Shown here: positions 15,651-24,754 of the stretch, one piece after another
Numbering within the stretch: position 1 is the first letter of the stretch
Layout: every line of letters begins with the position of its first letter
Assembly (NCBI GenBank): GCA_963822575.1
Contig: CAWGHZ010000003.1
Span: 1-64,000 of the forward strand
Source of the DNA: CAWGHZ01 sp963822575
GTDB lineage: Bacteria; Pseudomonadota; Alphaproteobacteria; MPNO01; DASWLB01
DNA length: 64,000 nucleotides
Direction: 5' to 3'
Program-made: the position numbers and the translations under genes
Notes under the pieces: generated by a model
Databases searched by the model: none
The model's input: the letters and a program-made list of their open reading frames with translations, nothing else
Told to the model about the DNA's origin: nothing

Positions 15651-16521
15651 CTTCTTCGACGCTGGCCTTGCGGCTCAGATGGCGGGGCTCGTCGGCGACG
15701 GCGGCGGGGTCGGAATCGAACACGATCCGGTGCTCGCCGGCGAGCGCGACGAAGCGCTTGCCCTTGGCTCGCCCGATGAGCGTCAGGTCGGCACGGCGCG
15801 CAAGCTCGACGCCCCACGCCGTGAATCCCGAGCGCGAGACCAGCACCGGGATGCCCATCTGCACCGTCTTGATGACCATCTCCGAGGTGAGGCGCCCGGT
15901 GGTGTAGAACATCTTGCCTTCCGGCCCGATGCGGTTCAGCGCCATGTAGCCCGCGATCTTGTCGACCGCGTTGTGGCGCCCGACATCCTCCATGTAGACC
16001 AGCGGCCGGTCCGCCTCGCACAGCACGCAGCCGTGGATCGCCCCCGCCGCGAGGTAGAGCGACGGCGTCGTGTTGATCTTCTTGGCGAGCGCGTAGAGCC
16101 ACGAGGTGCGCACCACCGCGTCGCGATCGAGCGTCACCTTGTCGAACTTCTCCATCACGTCGCCGAACACCGTGCCCACGGCGCAGCCCGAGGTCCGCGT
16201 CTTCTTCTTCAGCTTCTCCTCGAAGTTCGTCGCGCGCGACGTGCGCACCACGACGGTCTCGGTCTCCTCGTCCACGTCGATGCCGGCGATCGGCTCGTCC
16301 GGCGCCAGCATGTTCTGGTTGACCAGATAACCGAGGGCGAGGCAGTCGGGATAATCGCCGACCGTCATCAGCGTCACGATTTCCTGGCCGTTGAGATAGA
16401 GCGTCAAGGGCCGCTCGACGGTCACCGAGGTCGCGACCGGCCTTCCGTCCTGGTCGATGCCTTCGACCCGGCGGGTGAGTCGCGGATCGTCGGGATCGGG
16501 TTGGATGAGACCTTCCCTCAT
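15643..16521 (-). CDS. fdhD: Formate dehydrogenase accessory sulfurtransferase FdhD
   Basis: The 292-residue product has VERPLTLYLNGQEIVTLMTV, RTSGCAVGTVFGDVMEKFD, AAGAIHGCVLCEAD, YMEDVGRHNAVDKIAGYMAL and FYTTGRLTSEMVIKTVQMGI, all typical of FdhD. FdhD passes sulfur from a cysteine desulfurase to the molybdenum cofactor of formate dehydrogenases. The conserved sulfur-carrying cysteine corresponds to Cys in SGCAVG. The ATG at 16521 gives the family's usual length; an upstream in-frame extension lacks family residues. No formate dehydrogenase structural gene is in the window. Confidence 0.93.
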   Translation of the reverse strand: MREGLIQPDPDDPRLTRRVEGIDQDGRPVATSVTVERPLTLYLNGQEIVTLMTVGDYPDCLALGYLVNQNMLAPDEPIAGIDVDEETETVVVRTSRATNFEEKLKKKTRTSGCAVGTVFGDVMEKFDKVTLDRDAVVRTSWLYALAKKINTTPSLYLAAGAIHGCVLCEADRPLVYMEDVGRHNAVDKIAGYMALNRIGPEGKMFYTTGRLTSEMVIKTVQMGIPVLVSRSGFTAWGVELARRADLTLIGRAKGKRFVALAGEHRIVFDSDPAAVADEPRHLSRKASVEEDA

Positions 16522-16733
16522 GGGCCGAATATGGCCCGCGGCGTGCGGCCGGGCAACCGGAGGGAATGCAAGCGGCGCAGAGAAACTGCGCCCTTTGTCA
16601 CGGTTTGTTAACCAATTGCGCCGACACCGTCCTGGACGCCACTGAAAACAAACAATTTCTGTTAGGCGGAGCCTGGCGTTGGCGGCTATACTTTGCGGCG
16701 GCGTGCGTGGGACCGAAACGGTAGTCATGGCTC

Positions 16734-18314
16734 GTGGCTAAGAATGCACAGGACCGCTTGGTCCACGCCGGAGACTTGGCAGAGCTTGCCACAGTCCCCG
16801 TCACCGGAGATGTGACGCTGCCGGCGGCGTTCCTTGCGCGCGCGCCGGCGATGTACCTCGCCGACCGGGGCGGGCGGCTCCTCTACTCCAACACCGCGTT
16901 CGAGGCGCTGGCGCCGGCCATCGCCGCCGCCGAAGGCGCCGACGCGCTCGACCTGGCCGGCGTGTTCCAGCGGCTCGATGCCGCCCATCCCGAGTTGGTG
17001 CTGCGCCACACCGCGGTCGTCGACGGCGCGGTGCGCCATCTCCGCGCGCACCATTTCCTGGTGTCGCAGAACGGCGCGGTGACGGGCTTCGGCGGCACCA
17101 TCACCGACGTGACCGGCGAGGCCGAGGCCGTCAACGCCTCGGCCGCGCTCGAATCGCGCCTGCACGACGTGATCCGCTCCACCTCGGACTGGGTGTGGGA
17201 GGTGGACGCGGGGCTCAACCTCACCTTCGTGTCGGAGCGCATCACCGACGCGCTGGAGCGGCTGCCGCGGGAGCTGGTCGGTCGCAACCTCTTGACGCTC
17301 GGCACGTTCGACGAGCCGGCGGGCGTGCCGCCGATGCGCGACCGGCTGCTGCGCGACTTCCAGCCCTTCCGCGGCCGGATCTTCCTGATGCCGGACGCCA
17401 CGGGCGAGATGCGGCGCATCCAGCTTTCCGGCGTGCCGGTGTTCGACTCCGCGACCGGCGCCTTCGCCGGCTATCGCGGTACCGGCACCGACGTCACCGT
17501 GCACCACCGCGCCGAAGAGGGCATGCGCGAGTACCAGCGCCGGCTGCAGGAAAGCCTTGCCCAGCTTCAGGAGCGCAACCACCAGCTCGACGCGGCGCTC
17601 GCCCGTGCCGAGGAGGCGGCGCGCGCCAAGACCGACTTCCTCGGCAAGATGAGCCACGAGCTGCGCACGCCACTCAACGCCGTGATCGGCTTCTCCGAGA
17701 TCGCCGTGCAGCAGGCGTTCGGCCCGCTCGGCGATCATTACCTTTCCTATTTCCGCGACATCCGCAACGCGGCCTACCACCTGCTCACCATCATCAACGA
17801 CATATTGGACGCCGTGAGCCTGGAGGCGCGCGCGGTGCATCTCGACATCGCGCCGGTGACACTGGCCGACGTGGTCGGGGAAGCGAAAGCCCTGGTCGCG
17901 GTGCGCGCCGAGAAGGATGGCGTCGACCTCTCGGCGGTCGCCGCCGACGCGCGCTGGTCGGTCCGGGCCGACGTGGGGCGGCTGCGCCAGATCCTGGTGA
18001 ACCTCCTCAACAACGCGGTGAAGTTCACCGAAAAGGGCGGGCGCGTCGGCATCTCCGTGGCGGATGTGCCGGACGAGAAGGTGGCGATCACCGTGTGGGA
18101 CACCGGGCTCGGCATTCCCGCGGACCAGCACGAATTGATCTTCGAAAGCTTCCACCAGGTCGGCTCGGACCTGATGACCGCGCCGCGCGAGGGCACCGGC
18201 CTCGGGCTTTCCGTCTCGCGCCAGCTTGCGCGCCTCATGGGCGGCGACATCGCCGTCGAATCCACCCCCGGCCAGGGCTCGCGCTTCACCGTGACCCTCG
18301 CCAAGGCGGGATAG
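16734..18314 (+). CDS. PAS-containing sensor histidine kinase
   Basis: The 526-residue protein has two PAS-like regions (about 35-125 and 150-265), a coiled-coil linker (RRLQESLAQLQERNHQLDAA) and a HisKA domain with the phosphoacceptor His308 in KMSHELRTPLNAVIGFSE. An HATPase follows with LLNNAVKFTEKG (N box), DTGLGIPADQ (G1) and GTGLGLSVSR (G2). There is no transmembrane segment, so it is cytoplasmic. The HisKA region resembles the PleC/DivJ group of alphaproteobacteria. The start is a GTG because the nearby ATG at 16727 hits a stop after four codons. It lies between fdhD and moaA but need not be functionally linked. Confidence 0.88.
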   Translation: MAKNAQDRLVHAGDLAELATVPVTGDVTLPAAFLARAPAMYLADRGGRLLYSNTAFEALAPAIAAAEGADALDLAGVFQRLDAAHPELVLRHTAVVDGAVRHLRAHHFLVSQNGAVTGFGGTITDVTGEAEAVNASAALESRLHDVIRSTSDWVWEVDAGLNLTFVSERITDALERLPRELVGRNLLTLGTFDEPAGVPPMRDRLLRDFQPFRGRIFLMPDATGEMRRIQLSGVPVFDSATGAFAGYRGTGTDVTVHHRAEEGMREYQRRLQESLAQLQERNHQLDAALARAEEAARAKTDFLGKMSHELRTPLNAVIGFSEIAVQQAFGPLGDHYLSYFRDIRNAAYHLLTIINDILDAVSLEARAVHLDIAPVTLADVVGEAKALVAVRAEKDGVDLSAVAADARWSVRADVGRLRQILVNLLNNAVKFTEKGGRVGISVADVPDEKVAITVWDTGLGIPADQHELIFESFHQVGSDLMTAPREGTGLGLSVSRQLARLMGGDIAVESTPGQGSRFTVTLAKAG

Positions 18315-18417
18315 AGCGCCGCGCCCCCTTCCCTCGCCCGGCAAACGCGTTATATTCGACGGTAACCAACGCCCGGACGCCGCGTCGCGCCGGGCGGAAG
18401 AGCGAGCGAGCGAGCGC

Positions 18418-19437
18418 ATGGACGCGATAGCCCCGACGCCCCCGATCGTTGACCCGTTCGGGCGGTCGATCACCTATCTTCGCATATCGGTCACCGACCG
18501 GTGCGATTTCCGCTGCGTCTACTGCATGGCGGAGGAGATGACCTTCCTGCCCAAGGCCGACGTGCTGTCCTTGGAGGAGCTCGACCGGCTGTGCTCGGCC
18601 TTCGTCGCGCGCGGCGTGAGAAAGCTGCGCCTCACGGGCGGCGAGCCGCTGGTCCGGCGCAACATCATGTGGTTGTTCCGCCGCCTCGCCCGCCACCTCA
18701 ACGCCGGCACCTTGGACGAGCTCACCGTCACCACAAACGCGAGCCAGCTCGCCAAATACGCCGGCCAGCTCGCGCAGATCGGCGTGAAGCGCATCAACGT
18801 CTCGCTCGACACGCTCGATCCTGAGCGGTTCGCCGCGATCACCCGCTGGGGCAAGCTCGACAAGGTGATGGAGGGGATCGCGGCGGCGAAGCGCGCCGGG
18901 CTCCGCATCAAGATCAACACCGTGGCGCTGCGTGGCGTGAACGACGACGAGTTCGTCAAGCTGGTCGAATGGTGCGGCACCGAGGGGCACGACCTCACCT
19001 TCATCGAGGTCATGCCGATGGGCGAGCTGGGCGAGGGCGCGCGGCTCGAGCAGTACATGCCGCTCTCCATGGTGCGCGCGCGTCTCGCCGAGCGCTTCAC
19101 CCTTACCGACACCGACGAGCGCACCGGCGGGCCGGCGCGCTACGTGCGTTGCGCCGAGACCGGCGGGCGGATCGGCTTCATCACGCCGCTCACCCACAAT
19201 TTCTGCGAGTCGTGCAACCGCGTGCGGCTCACCTGCACCGGCACGCTCTACATGTGCCTGGGCCAGGCCGACGCCGCCGACCTGCGCGCGGCGCTCCGCG
19301 CCTCGGACGACGACGCGCTGCTGATGGCAGCGATCGACGAGGCGATCTCGCGCAAGCCCAAGGGACACGATTTCGTCATCGACCGGCGCCGCCGCGCCCC
19401 CGCCGTCGCCCGCCACATGAGCGTGACGGGCGGGTGA
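18418..19437 (+). CDS. moaA: GTP 3',8-cyclase MoaA
   Basis: The 339-residue radical-SAM protein has the N-terminal cluster motif CDFRCVYC (CxxxCxxC), then LRLTGGEPLVRRNI, the C-terminal cluster region NFCESCNRVRLTCTGTLYMC and the terminal GG that is essential in MoaA. It converts GTP to 3',8-cH2GTP, the first step of molybdopterin synthesis, with MoaC. Together with mobA and fdhD it makes the Mo-cofactor theme of this segment clear, although moaC, moaD, moaE and moeA are not here. Confidence 0.95.
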   Translation: MDAIAPTPPIVDPFGRSITYLRISVTDRCDFRCVYCMAEEMTFLPKADVLSLEELDRLCSAFVARGVRKLRLTGGEPLVRRNIMWLFRRLARHLNAGTLDELTVTTNASQLAKYAGQLAQIGVKRINVSLDTLDPERFAAITRWGKLDKVMEGIAAAKRAGLRIKINTVALRGVNDDEFVKLVEWCGTEGHDLTFIEVMPMGELGEGARLEQYMPLSMVRARLAERFTLTDTDERTGGPARYVRCAETGGRIGFITPLTHNFCESCNRVRLTCTGTLYMCLGQADAADLRAALRASDDDALLMAAIDEAISRKPKGHDFVIDRRRRAPAVARHMSVTGG

Positions 19438-19458
19438 CGCGCGACCCGGTGGATTTTT

Positions 19459-19575
19459 CCGTTCGTCTTGAGTAGCGTCCGCGGAGCGGACGCGTATCGA
19501 AGGACAAGCTGTGCGGCAGTGCCGCCGCCGCCCTTCGATACGGCCGCTGCGCGGCCTACTCAGGGTGTACGGAAG
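19459..19575. repeat. Palindromic intergenic repeat, type A
   Basis: The element begins ccgttcgtcttgagtagcg, has cgtatcgaaggac and cttcgatacg internally, and ends ctcagggtgtacggaag, forming a long interrupted palindrome between moaA and the aminotransferase gene. Closely related copies are at 55565-55680 and, in shortened form, at 27556-27592. Confidence 0.8.
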
Positions 19576-19603
19576 TTTTGGACGTGACCGACAGGCGCCA
19601 TTC

Positions 19604-20989
19604 ATGACCGCCCTGCCCAACTCGCTGGCCGCGCGCGACGCTTCCGCGCTGCTCCACCCCTACACCGACGCCGTCGAGAACGAGCGCGAGGGGCCGCTGG
19701 TGATGGTCCGCGGCGAGGGCGTGCGCGTGTGGGACGAAACGGGCAAGGAATATATCGAGGGCATGTCCGGCCTCTGGTGCGCCGCGCTCGGCTTCGCCAA
19801 CGAGCGGCTCGCCGCCGTCGCCGCCGACCAGATCCGGCGCCTCTCGTTCTATCACGGCTTCAACCGCAAATCGCACCCGCCGCAGATCGAGCTGGCCGAG
19901 AAGCTGCTCGCCATCGCGCCGAAGGGCATGGCTCGCGCCTTCTTCGCCAACTCGGGCTCGGAGGCGGTGGACACGGCGATCAAGATCGCCTGGTACTACA
20001 ACACGGCGCGCGGCAAGCCGGAGAAGCGCAAGATCGTCGGGCGCCTCCGCGGCTATCACGGCGTCACCGCAGCGGCGGCGAGCGTGACGGGCGTGCCGCA
20101 CAACCATCGCGGCTTCGGCCTGCCGCTTCCCGGCTTCCTCCACACCGAGGCCGCGCACTACGCCTCGGGCGCCAAGCCGAACGAGAGCGAGGAGCATTAC
20201 GCATCCCGCCTTGCCGCCCATCTCGACATGCTGATCCGCGACGAGGGGCCGGATACGGTCGCCGCCTTCTTCGCCGAGCCGATCATGGGCGCGGGCGGCG
20301 TGCTGTTCCCGCCCGCCACCTATTTCGACAAGGTTCAGAAGGTGCTGCGCGCCCACGACGTGCTGTTCGTCGCCGACGAAGTCATCACCGGCTTTGGGCG
20401 CACGGGCAACATGTGGGCGTCGGAGACCTACGGGCTTTCGCCGGACATGGTGACCTGCGCCAAGGCGCTGTCCTCGGCCGCGCTGCCGATCTCGGCGGTC
20501 ATGGTGTCGGAGCCGATCTACAGCGCCGTCGCGGGCCAGACCCACGAGATCGGCACGTTCGGCCACGGCTTCACCTATTCGGGTCATCCCGTCGCGGCCG
20601 CGGTCGCGCTCGAGACCCTGAAGATCTACGAGGAGATGGATTTGGTGGCGCGGGTGCGCGATGTGGCCCCCCGCTTCCAGGCTCGGCTCGCTGCCTTCCG
20701 CGGCGAAGCCAACGTCGCCGAGGTGGCGGGGATCGGGCTCCTCGGCGTGGTCGAGCTGATGGCCGATCCCGCGACCCGCACGCCGTTCGACCCCAAACTC
20801 AAGGCCGGCGCGTACCTCGTCGGCCGGGCGGAGGCGCACGGGCTGATCCTCCGGGCGCTGGGCGACCGCGTCGCGTTCTGCCCGCCTTTGATCGCGACGG
20901 GGGCCGAGATCGACCGGCTTTTCGACCGGTTCGCCTTGGCCCTCAAGGACTTCCAGGGCTGGGCGGCGGGGGCGCGCGCGACGATTTGA
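19604..20989 (+). CDS. Class III PLP-dependent aminotransferase
   Basis: The 461-residue protein shows the class III (omega) aminotransferase pattern: GMSGLWCAALGFANERL, ANSGSEAVDTAIKIAWYYN, LRGYHGVTAAAASVTG, FFAEPIMGAGGVLFPP, DVLFVADEVITGFGRTG with Asp258, and TCAKALSSAALPISAV with the Schiff-base Lys287. Members use aliphatic amines, beta-alanine, taurine or pyruvate; the exact substrate cannot be set from sequence alone. It stands 68 bp before hemA on the same strand, but a shared pathway is not evident. Confidence 0.88.
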   Translation: MTALPNSLAARDASALLHPYTDAVENEREGPLVMVRGEGVRVWDETGKEYIEGMSGLWCAALGFANERLAAVAADQIRRLSFYHGFNRKSHPPQIELAEKLLAIAPKGMARAFFANSGSEAVDTAIKIAWYYNTARGKPEKRKIVGRLRGYHGVTAAAASVTGVPHNHRGFGLPLPGFLHTEAAHYASGAKPNESEEHYASRLAAHLDMLIRDEGPDTVAAFFAEPIMGAGGVLFPPATYFDKVQKVLRAHDVLFVADEVITGFGRTGNMWASETYGLSPDMVTCAKALSSAALPISAVMVSEPIYSAVAGQTHEIGTFGHGFTYSGHPVAAAVALETLKIYEEMDLVARVRDVAPRFQARLAAFRGEANVAEVAGIGLLGVVELMADPATRTPFDPKLKAGAYLVGRAEAHGLILRALGDRVAFCPPLIATGAEIDRLFDRFALALKDFQGWAAGARATI

Positions 20990-21057
20990 GGCACTTCCCG
21001 CCCGGGCGCGATTGCGGCATAACATCCGGACAGGACGCGAGGGGGTGGTAGGGCACG

Positions 21058-22272
21058 ATGAATTACGACAAGTTCTTTGCCGACGCGCTGGCCGGGCTGA
21101 AGCGCGAGGGGCGCTATCGCGTGTTCGCCGACCTCGAGCGCAAGGCCGGCGCTTTCCCGGCCGCGAAGAACCATGCCGGGGCCGGCGCGGTGCGCGACGT
21201 CACCGTGTGGTGCTCCAACGACTATCTCGGCATGGGCCAGCACCCCGCGGTGCGCGCCGCCATGATCCGCGCGATCGAGGACTCGGGCGCGGGCGCGGGC
21301 GGCACGCGCAACATCTCGGGCACCAACCATTGCCATGTGATGCTGGAGGCCGAGCTCGCCGACCTGCACCGGAAGGAGGCGGCGCTGCTGTTCACCTCCG
21401 GCTACGTCGCGAACGAGGGCGCGCTTAACACCCTGGCGACGCGCCTGCCCGGCTGCGTCGTCCTGTCGGACCAGCTCAACCACGCCTCGATGATCGATGG
21501 CATCCGCAACTCGCGCGCCGAGAAGATGATCTTCCGCCACAACGACCCGGCACATCTCGACCAGATGCTCGCCGGGCTCGACCGCGACCGGCCGAAGATC
21601 GTGGCGTTCGAATCCGTCTACTCGATGGACGGCGACATCGCCCCCATCGGCGAGCTCTGCGACGTGGCCGATGCGCACGGCGCGATCACCTATCTGGACG
21701 AGGTGCACGCGGTCGGCATGTACGGCGTGCGCGGCGCGGGCGTCGCCGAGCGCGACGGGGTGATGGACCGGTTGACCGTCATCCAGGGCACGCTCGCCAA
21801 GGCGTTCGGCGTGGTGGGCGGCTACATCGCCGCCTCCGCCGACCTGGTGGATTTCGTGCGCTCCTTCGCCAACGGCTTCATCTTCACCACCGCGCTGCCC
21901 CCCGCCATCGCCGCCGGCGCGCTGGCGAGCGTCCGCCACCTCAAGGCCAACAACGACGTGCGCATCCGCCATCAGGAGCGGGCGGCGACGCTGAAGCGCC
22001 GGTTCCGCGAGGCGGGGCTCCCGGTCATGCCGTCCGTCTCGCACATCGTGCCGGTGATGGTCGGCGACGCCGCGCTCTGCAAACTTCTTTCCGACGAGCT
22101 GATGGACGAGTTCGCGATCTACGTCCAGCCGATCAACTACCCGACCGTGCCGCGCGGCGCCGAACGGCTCCGCTTCACACCGACCCCGTACCACAGCGAC
22201 GCCGACATGGACCGGCTGGTCGACGCGCTCACCACCGTCTGGGCCCGCCACCGCCTTGAGTTCGCGGCGTAG
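21058..22272 (+). CDS. hemA: 5-aminolevulinate synthase
   Basis: The 404-residue alpha-oxoamine synthase starts MNYDKFFADALAGLKREGRY, the usual start of ALA synthases. It has VWCSNDYLGMGQHPAV, GTRNISGTNHCHVMLE, YLDEVHAVGMYGVRGAG and IQGTLAKAFGVVGGYIAAS with the PLP lysine, then FIFTTALPPAIAAGA. It condenses glycine and succinyl-CoA to 5-aminolevulinate, the C4 route of tetrapyrrole synthesis confined among bacteria mainly to alphaproteobacteria. This is one of the best taxonomic indicators in the window. Confidence 0.96.
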   Translation: MNYDKFFADALAGLKREGRYRVFADLERKAGAFPAAKNHAGAGAVRDVTVWCSNDYLGMGQHPAVRAAMIRAIEDSGAGAGGTRNISGTNHCHVMLEAELADLHRKEAALLFTSGYVANEGALNTLATRLPGCVVLSDQLNHASMIDGIRNSRAEKMIFRHNDPAHLDQMLAGLDRDRPKIVAFESVYSMDGDIAPIGELCDVADAHGAITYLDEVHAVGMYGVRGAGVAERDGVMDRLTVIQGTLAKAFGVVGGYIAASADLVDFVRSFANGFIFTTALPPAIAAGALASVRHLKANNDVRIRHQERAATLKRRFREAGLPVMPSVSHIVPVMVGDAALCKLLSDELMDEFAIYVQPINYPTVPRGAERLRFTPTPYHSDADMDRLVDALTTVWARHRLEFAA

Positions 22273-22287
22273 GTCACTCGCCTTTTT

Positions 22288-22370
22288 CGTCATTGCGAGC
22301 GAAGCGAAGCAATCCAAGGTTGCCTCTTCGGCCCCTGGATTGCTTCGTCGCTGCGCTACTCGCAATGACG
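22288..22370. repeat. Palindromic intergenic repeat, type B
   Basis: The left arm cgtcattgcgagcgaagcga and right arm tcgctgcgctactcgcaatgacg form a long hairpin with gcaatcca/tggattgc inside. This is the widespread alphaproteobacterial element of the cgtcattgcgag type. It sits 15 bp after hemA, where it could also stop transcription. Confidence 0.85.
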
Positions 22371-22437
22371 GCCAATATTTGTGCCTGCCTGGGTCGCTCC
22401 TGCTAACATCGGCAAAATCGAACCGAGGGAGCGGCCC

Positions 22438-23457
22438 ATGCCCCACATCGTCGACGTCCACACCCATTTCGCGCTGGCGGGCGTCGCGCCCAAGCTCGGC
22501 ATCGACCCGCGCTTCCTCAACCCGGTGAAGGCCGGGCGCAACACCGTCACCAACTACCGCGGCCTACCCGCCGTCGGCTATGCCGAGATGGGCGAGTTCG
22601 ACACCCACATGCAGGTGAACGAGAAGGCGGGCGTCACCAGGCGCCTGCTCTCCACCGGCTTCACCGCCGAGACGCTGAGCCACGAGACCGCGAAGCCGTC
22701 CTCGGAAATCTGCAAGGTGGTGAACGACGAGATGGCGGCGGTCGTTGCGCGCGCGCCGGACCGGCTGTGGGGCCTCGGCATCGTCAACCCGCTCGACGCC
22801 GACAACGTGGCGGAGGGCGAGCGCTGCCTGGGGCCGCTCGGCTTCAAGGGGCTCTGCGCCGCGACGAGCTGGCACGACCGCTTCCTCGACAACCCGGAGG
22901 CGTACCCGTTCTGGGAATGGGCGGAGGATCGCGGCGCGCCGATCTTCCTGCATCCGCCGCGCGTGCCGATCGGCCACCAGACGCAGATGGGGCAGTATAA
23001 GCTCGACGAGCTGATCGGCCGCCCGTTCGACACCGCCATGTGCCTTGCCCGCATGATCCTGTCGGGCCTGTTCGACCGCTTCCCCAAGCTGCAGATCGTG
23101 GTGGCGCACATGGGCGGCGGGCTGCTGCCCGCGATGGGGCGGCTCGATTTCGGTTGGCGCCTTGGCTGCGAGGGCATGCCGGAGGACGCCAAGATCAAGT
23201 GCAAGGAGCTGCCTTCCAGCTACCTGCGCAAGCATTTGATGGTCGACACGATGGGGTTCTGGGCGCCGCACGTGCGCGAGGCGCTGGAGGTGTTCGGCCC
23301 TGACCGGGTGATGTTCGGCACCGATTACGGCCCCGTGCCGCTCGACCCCAAGGAGCACATCGACATCGTCAAATCGATGGACCTTACCCGCGCGGACGAA
23401 GCGAAGGTGTTCTGGAAGAACGCCGACGCGTATTTCGGGCTGGGGCTGGCGAGCTAG
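22438..23457 (+). CDS. Amidohydrolase-family protein (ACMSD-like), copy 1
   Basis: The 339-residue TIM-barrel protein has VDVHTHF near the N-terminus (HxH metal site), FLHPPRVPIGHQ, LQIVVAHMGGGLLPAMGRLD and VMFGTDYGPVPLD. His and Asp residues are placed as in amidohydrolase_2 proteins related to aminocarboxymuconate-semialdehyde decarboxylase. These enzymes decarboxylate or hydrolyse aromatic and related carboxylates using one divalent metal. It is followed by a clear paralogue at 23579, suggesting duplication and divergence. The start at 22438 follows gggagcggccc. Confidence 0.88.
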   Translation: MPHIVDVHTHFALAGVAPKLGIDPRFLNPVKAGRNTVTNYRGLPAVGYAEMGEFDTHMQVNEKAGVTRRLLSTGFTAETLSHETAKPSSEICKVVNDEMAAVVARAPDRLWGLGIVNPLDADNVAEGERCLGPLGFKGLCAATSWHDRFLDNPEAYPFWEWAEDRGAPIFLHPPRVPIGHQTQMGQYKLDELIGRPFDTAMCLARMILSGLFDRFPKLQIVVAHMGGGLLPAMGRLDFGWRLGCEGMPEDAKIKCKELPSSYLRKHLMVDTMGFWAPHVREALEVFGPDRVMFGTDYGPVPLDPKEHIDIVKSMDLTRADEAKVFWKNADAYFGLGLAS

Positions 23458-23475
23458 CCACACCCGTAACCGTCC

Positions 23476-23499
23476 CTCTCCGCCCCTAGGGGCGGAGAG
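23476..23499. terminator. Perfect 24-bp palindrome between paralogous amidohydrolase genes
   Basis: CTCTCCGCCCCT is followed directly by its exact reverse complement, AGGGGCGGAGAG, with no loop bases. It lies 19 bp after the first amidohydrolase gene. It may end transcription or be a short member of the intergenic repeat families. No U-tract follows. Confidence 0.45.
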
Positions 23500-23578
23500 C
23501 GAGAATGCTCGCCCCTACCCCGCCCGCCATCCGCCGGTGTAGGATTTCGCTCAACGAGAACACCCCGAGGAAACGTCC

Positions 23579-24565
23579 ATGCACATCGTCGACATCCACA
23601 CCCACTTCAACGAGCCCGGCGTCGCCGAGAAGTTCGGCATCGACATGCGCAACCCCGGCCCGGGCTACACCGTGCTGCCCTCGTCGCCGATGCGCGAGTT
23701 CGGCCAGTTCGACAAACAGATCGAGGTGAACGAGAAGGCCGGCATTACCAAACGGCTGATGTCGAGCCCGTTCGGTGCCGAGATGATGTCGGCCGTCACC
23801 TCGCGCCCGTCGATCGAGGTCTGCGCCGCGGTGAACGACGCGACCGCGAAGACCGTCGCGCGCAAGCCCGACCGGCTGTGGGGCATGGGCACGGTCAATC
23901 CCCTGGAGAAGGACCACATCAAGGAGGCCGAGCGCTGCATGGGGCCGATGGGCTTCAAGGGGCTGCTCTGCACCACCTCGTGGCACGGCACGTTCCTCGA
24001 CGACGAGGCGGCCTGGCCATTCTGGGAATGGGCGGAGGATACGGGAACGCCGATCTTCCTCCACCCGGTCCGCACGCCCATCGGGCATGACCAGCAGATG
24101 GACCAGTACAAGCTCGACGAGCTGATCGGCCGGCCGTTCGACACCGCCATGTGCCTCGCCCGGATGATCCTCTCCGGCATGTTCGACCGGTTCACGAACC
24201 TCCGCGTCGTCGTCGCGCACATGGGCGGCGGGCTCTTGCCGGTGATGGGAAGGCTCAATTTCGGCTGGTCGCTCGGCTGCGAGGGCATGCCGGAGCGCGC
24301 CAGGATCAAGTGCAAGGAGCGTCCCGACACCTATCTCAAGAAGCATCTGATGGTCGACACGATGGGCGTCTGGGCGCCGCACGTGCGCGAGGCTCTGGAG
24401 GTGTTCGGCCCCGACCGCGTGATGTTCGGCACCGATTACGGCCCCGTGCCGCTCGACCCCAAGGAGCATGTCGACATCGTCAAGGCGATGGGCCTGTCTG
24501 CGGCCGACGAGGAGAAGGTGTTCTGGAAGAACGCCAGCGACTACTTCAAGCTCGGGATGGGGTAA
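23579..24565 (+). CDS. Amidohydrolase-family protein (ACMSD-like), copy 2
   Basis: The 328-residue protein is strongly similar to the preceding one throughout. It has VDIHTHFNEPG for HxHxxxP, WEWAEDTGTPIFLHPVRTPI, MDQYKLDELIGRPFDTAMCL, VVVAHMGGGLLPVMGRLNFG and VMFGTDYGPVPLDPKEH. The metal-site residues are all present, so both copies are probably active decarboxylases or hydrolases with related substrates. The N-terminal 70 residues differ most between the copies, and in this fold that region shapes the active-site entrance. The gene marks the end of the GC-rich block before the low-GC island. Confidence 0.88.
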   Translation: MHIVDIHTHFNEPGVAEKFGIDMRNPGPGYTVLPSSPMREFGQFDKQIEVNEKAGITKRLMSSPFGAEMMSAVTSRPSIEVCAAVNDATAKTVARKPDRLWGMGTVNPLEKDHIKEAERCMGPMGFKGLLCTTSWHGTFLDDEAAWPFWEWAEDTGTPIFLHPVRTPIGHDQQMDQYKLDELIGRPFDTAMCLARMILSGMFDRFTNLRVVVAHMGGGLLPVMGRLNFGWSLGCEGMPERARIKCKERPDTYLKKHLMVDTMGVWAPHVREALEVFGPDRVMFGTDYGPVPLDPKEHVDIVKAMGLSAADEEKVFWKNASDYFKLGMG

Positions 24566-24754
24566 TCTACCGCCATCCCGTCACCCCGGCAAAGCCGCCC
24601 GGGCGCCAAGAACGGGCTGCATCGCGTTATTGACGTGAAGCTACTACACGAGGCCATAGACTACGGCGAAGCGAGGGTCACAATAGCCTGCCGACAACTA
24701 TGACGGATTGCGCAAACGCATACAGACGCAAGAAATTCCGACTTACTCCACATT

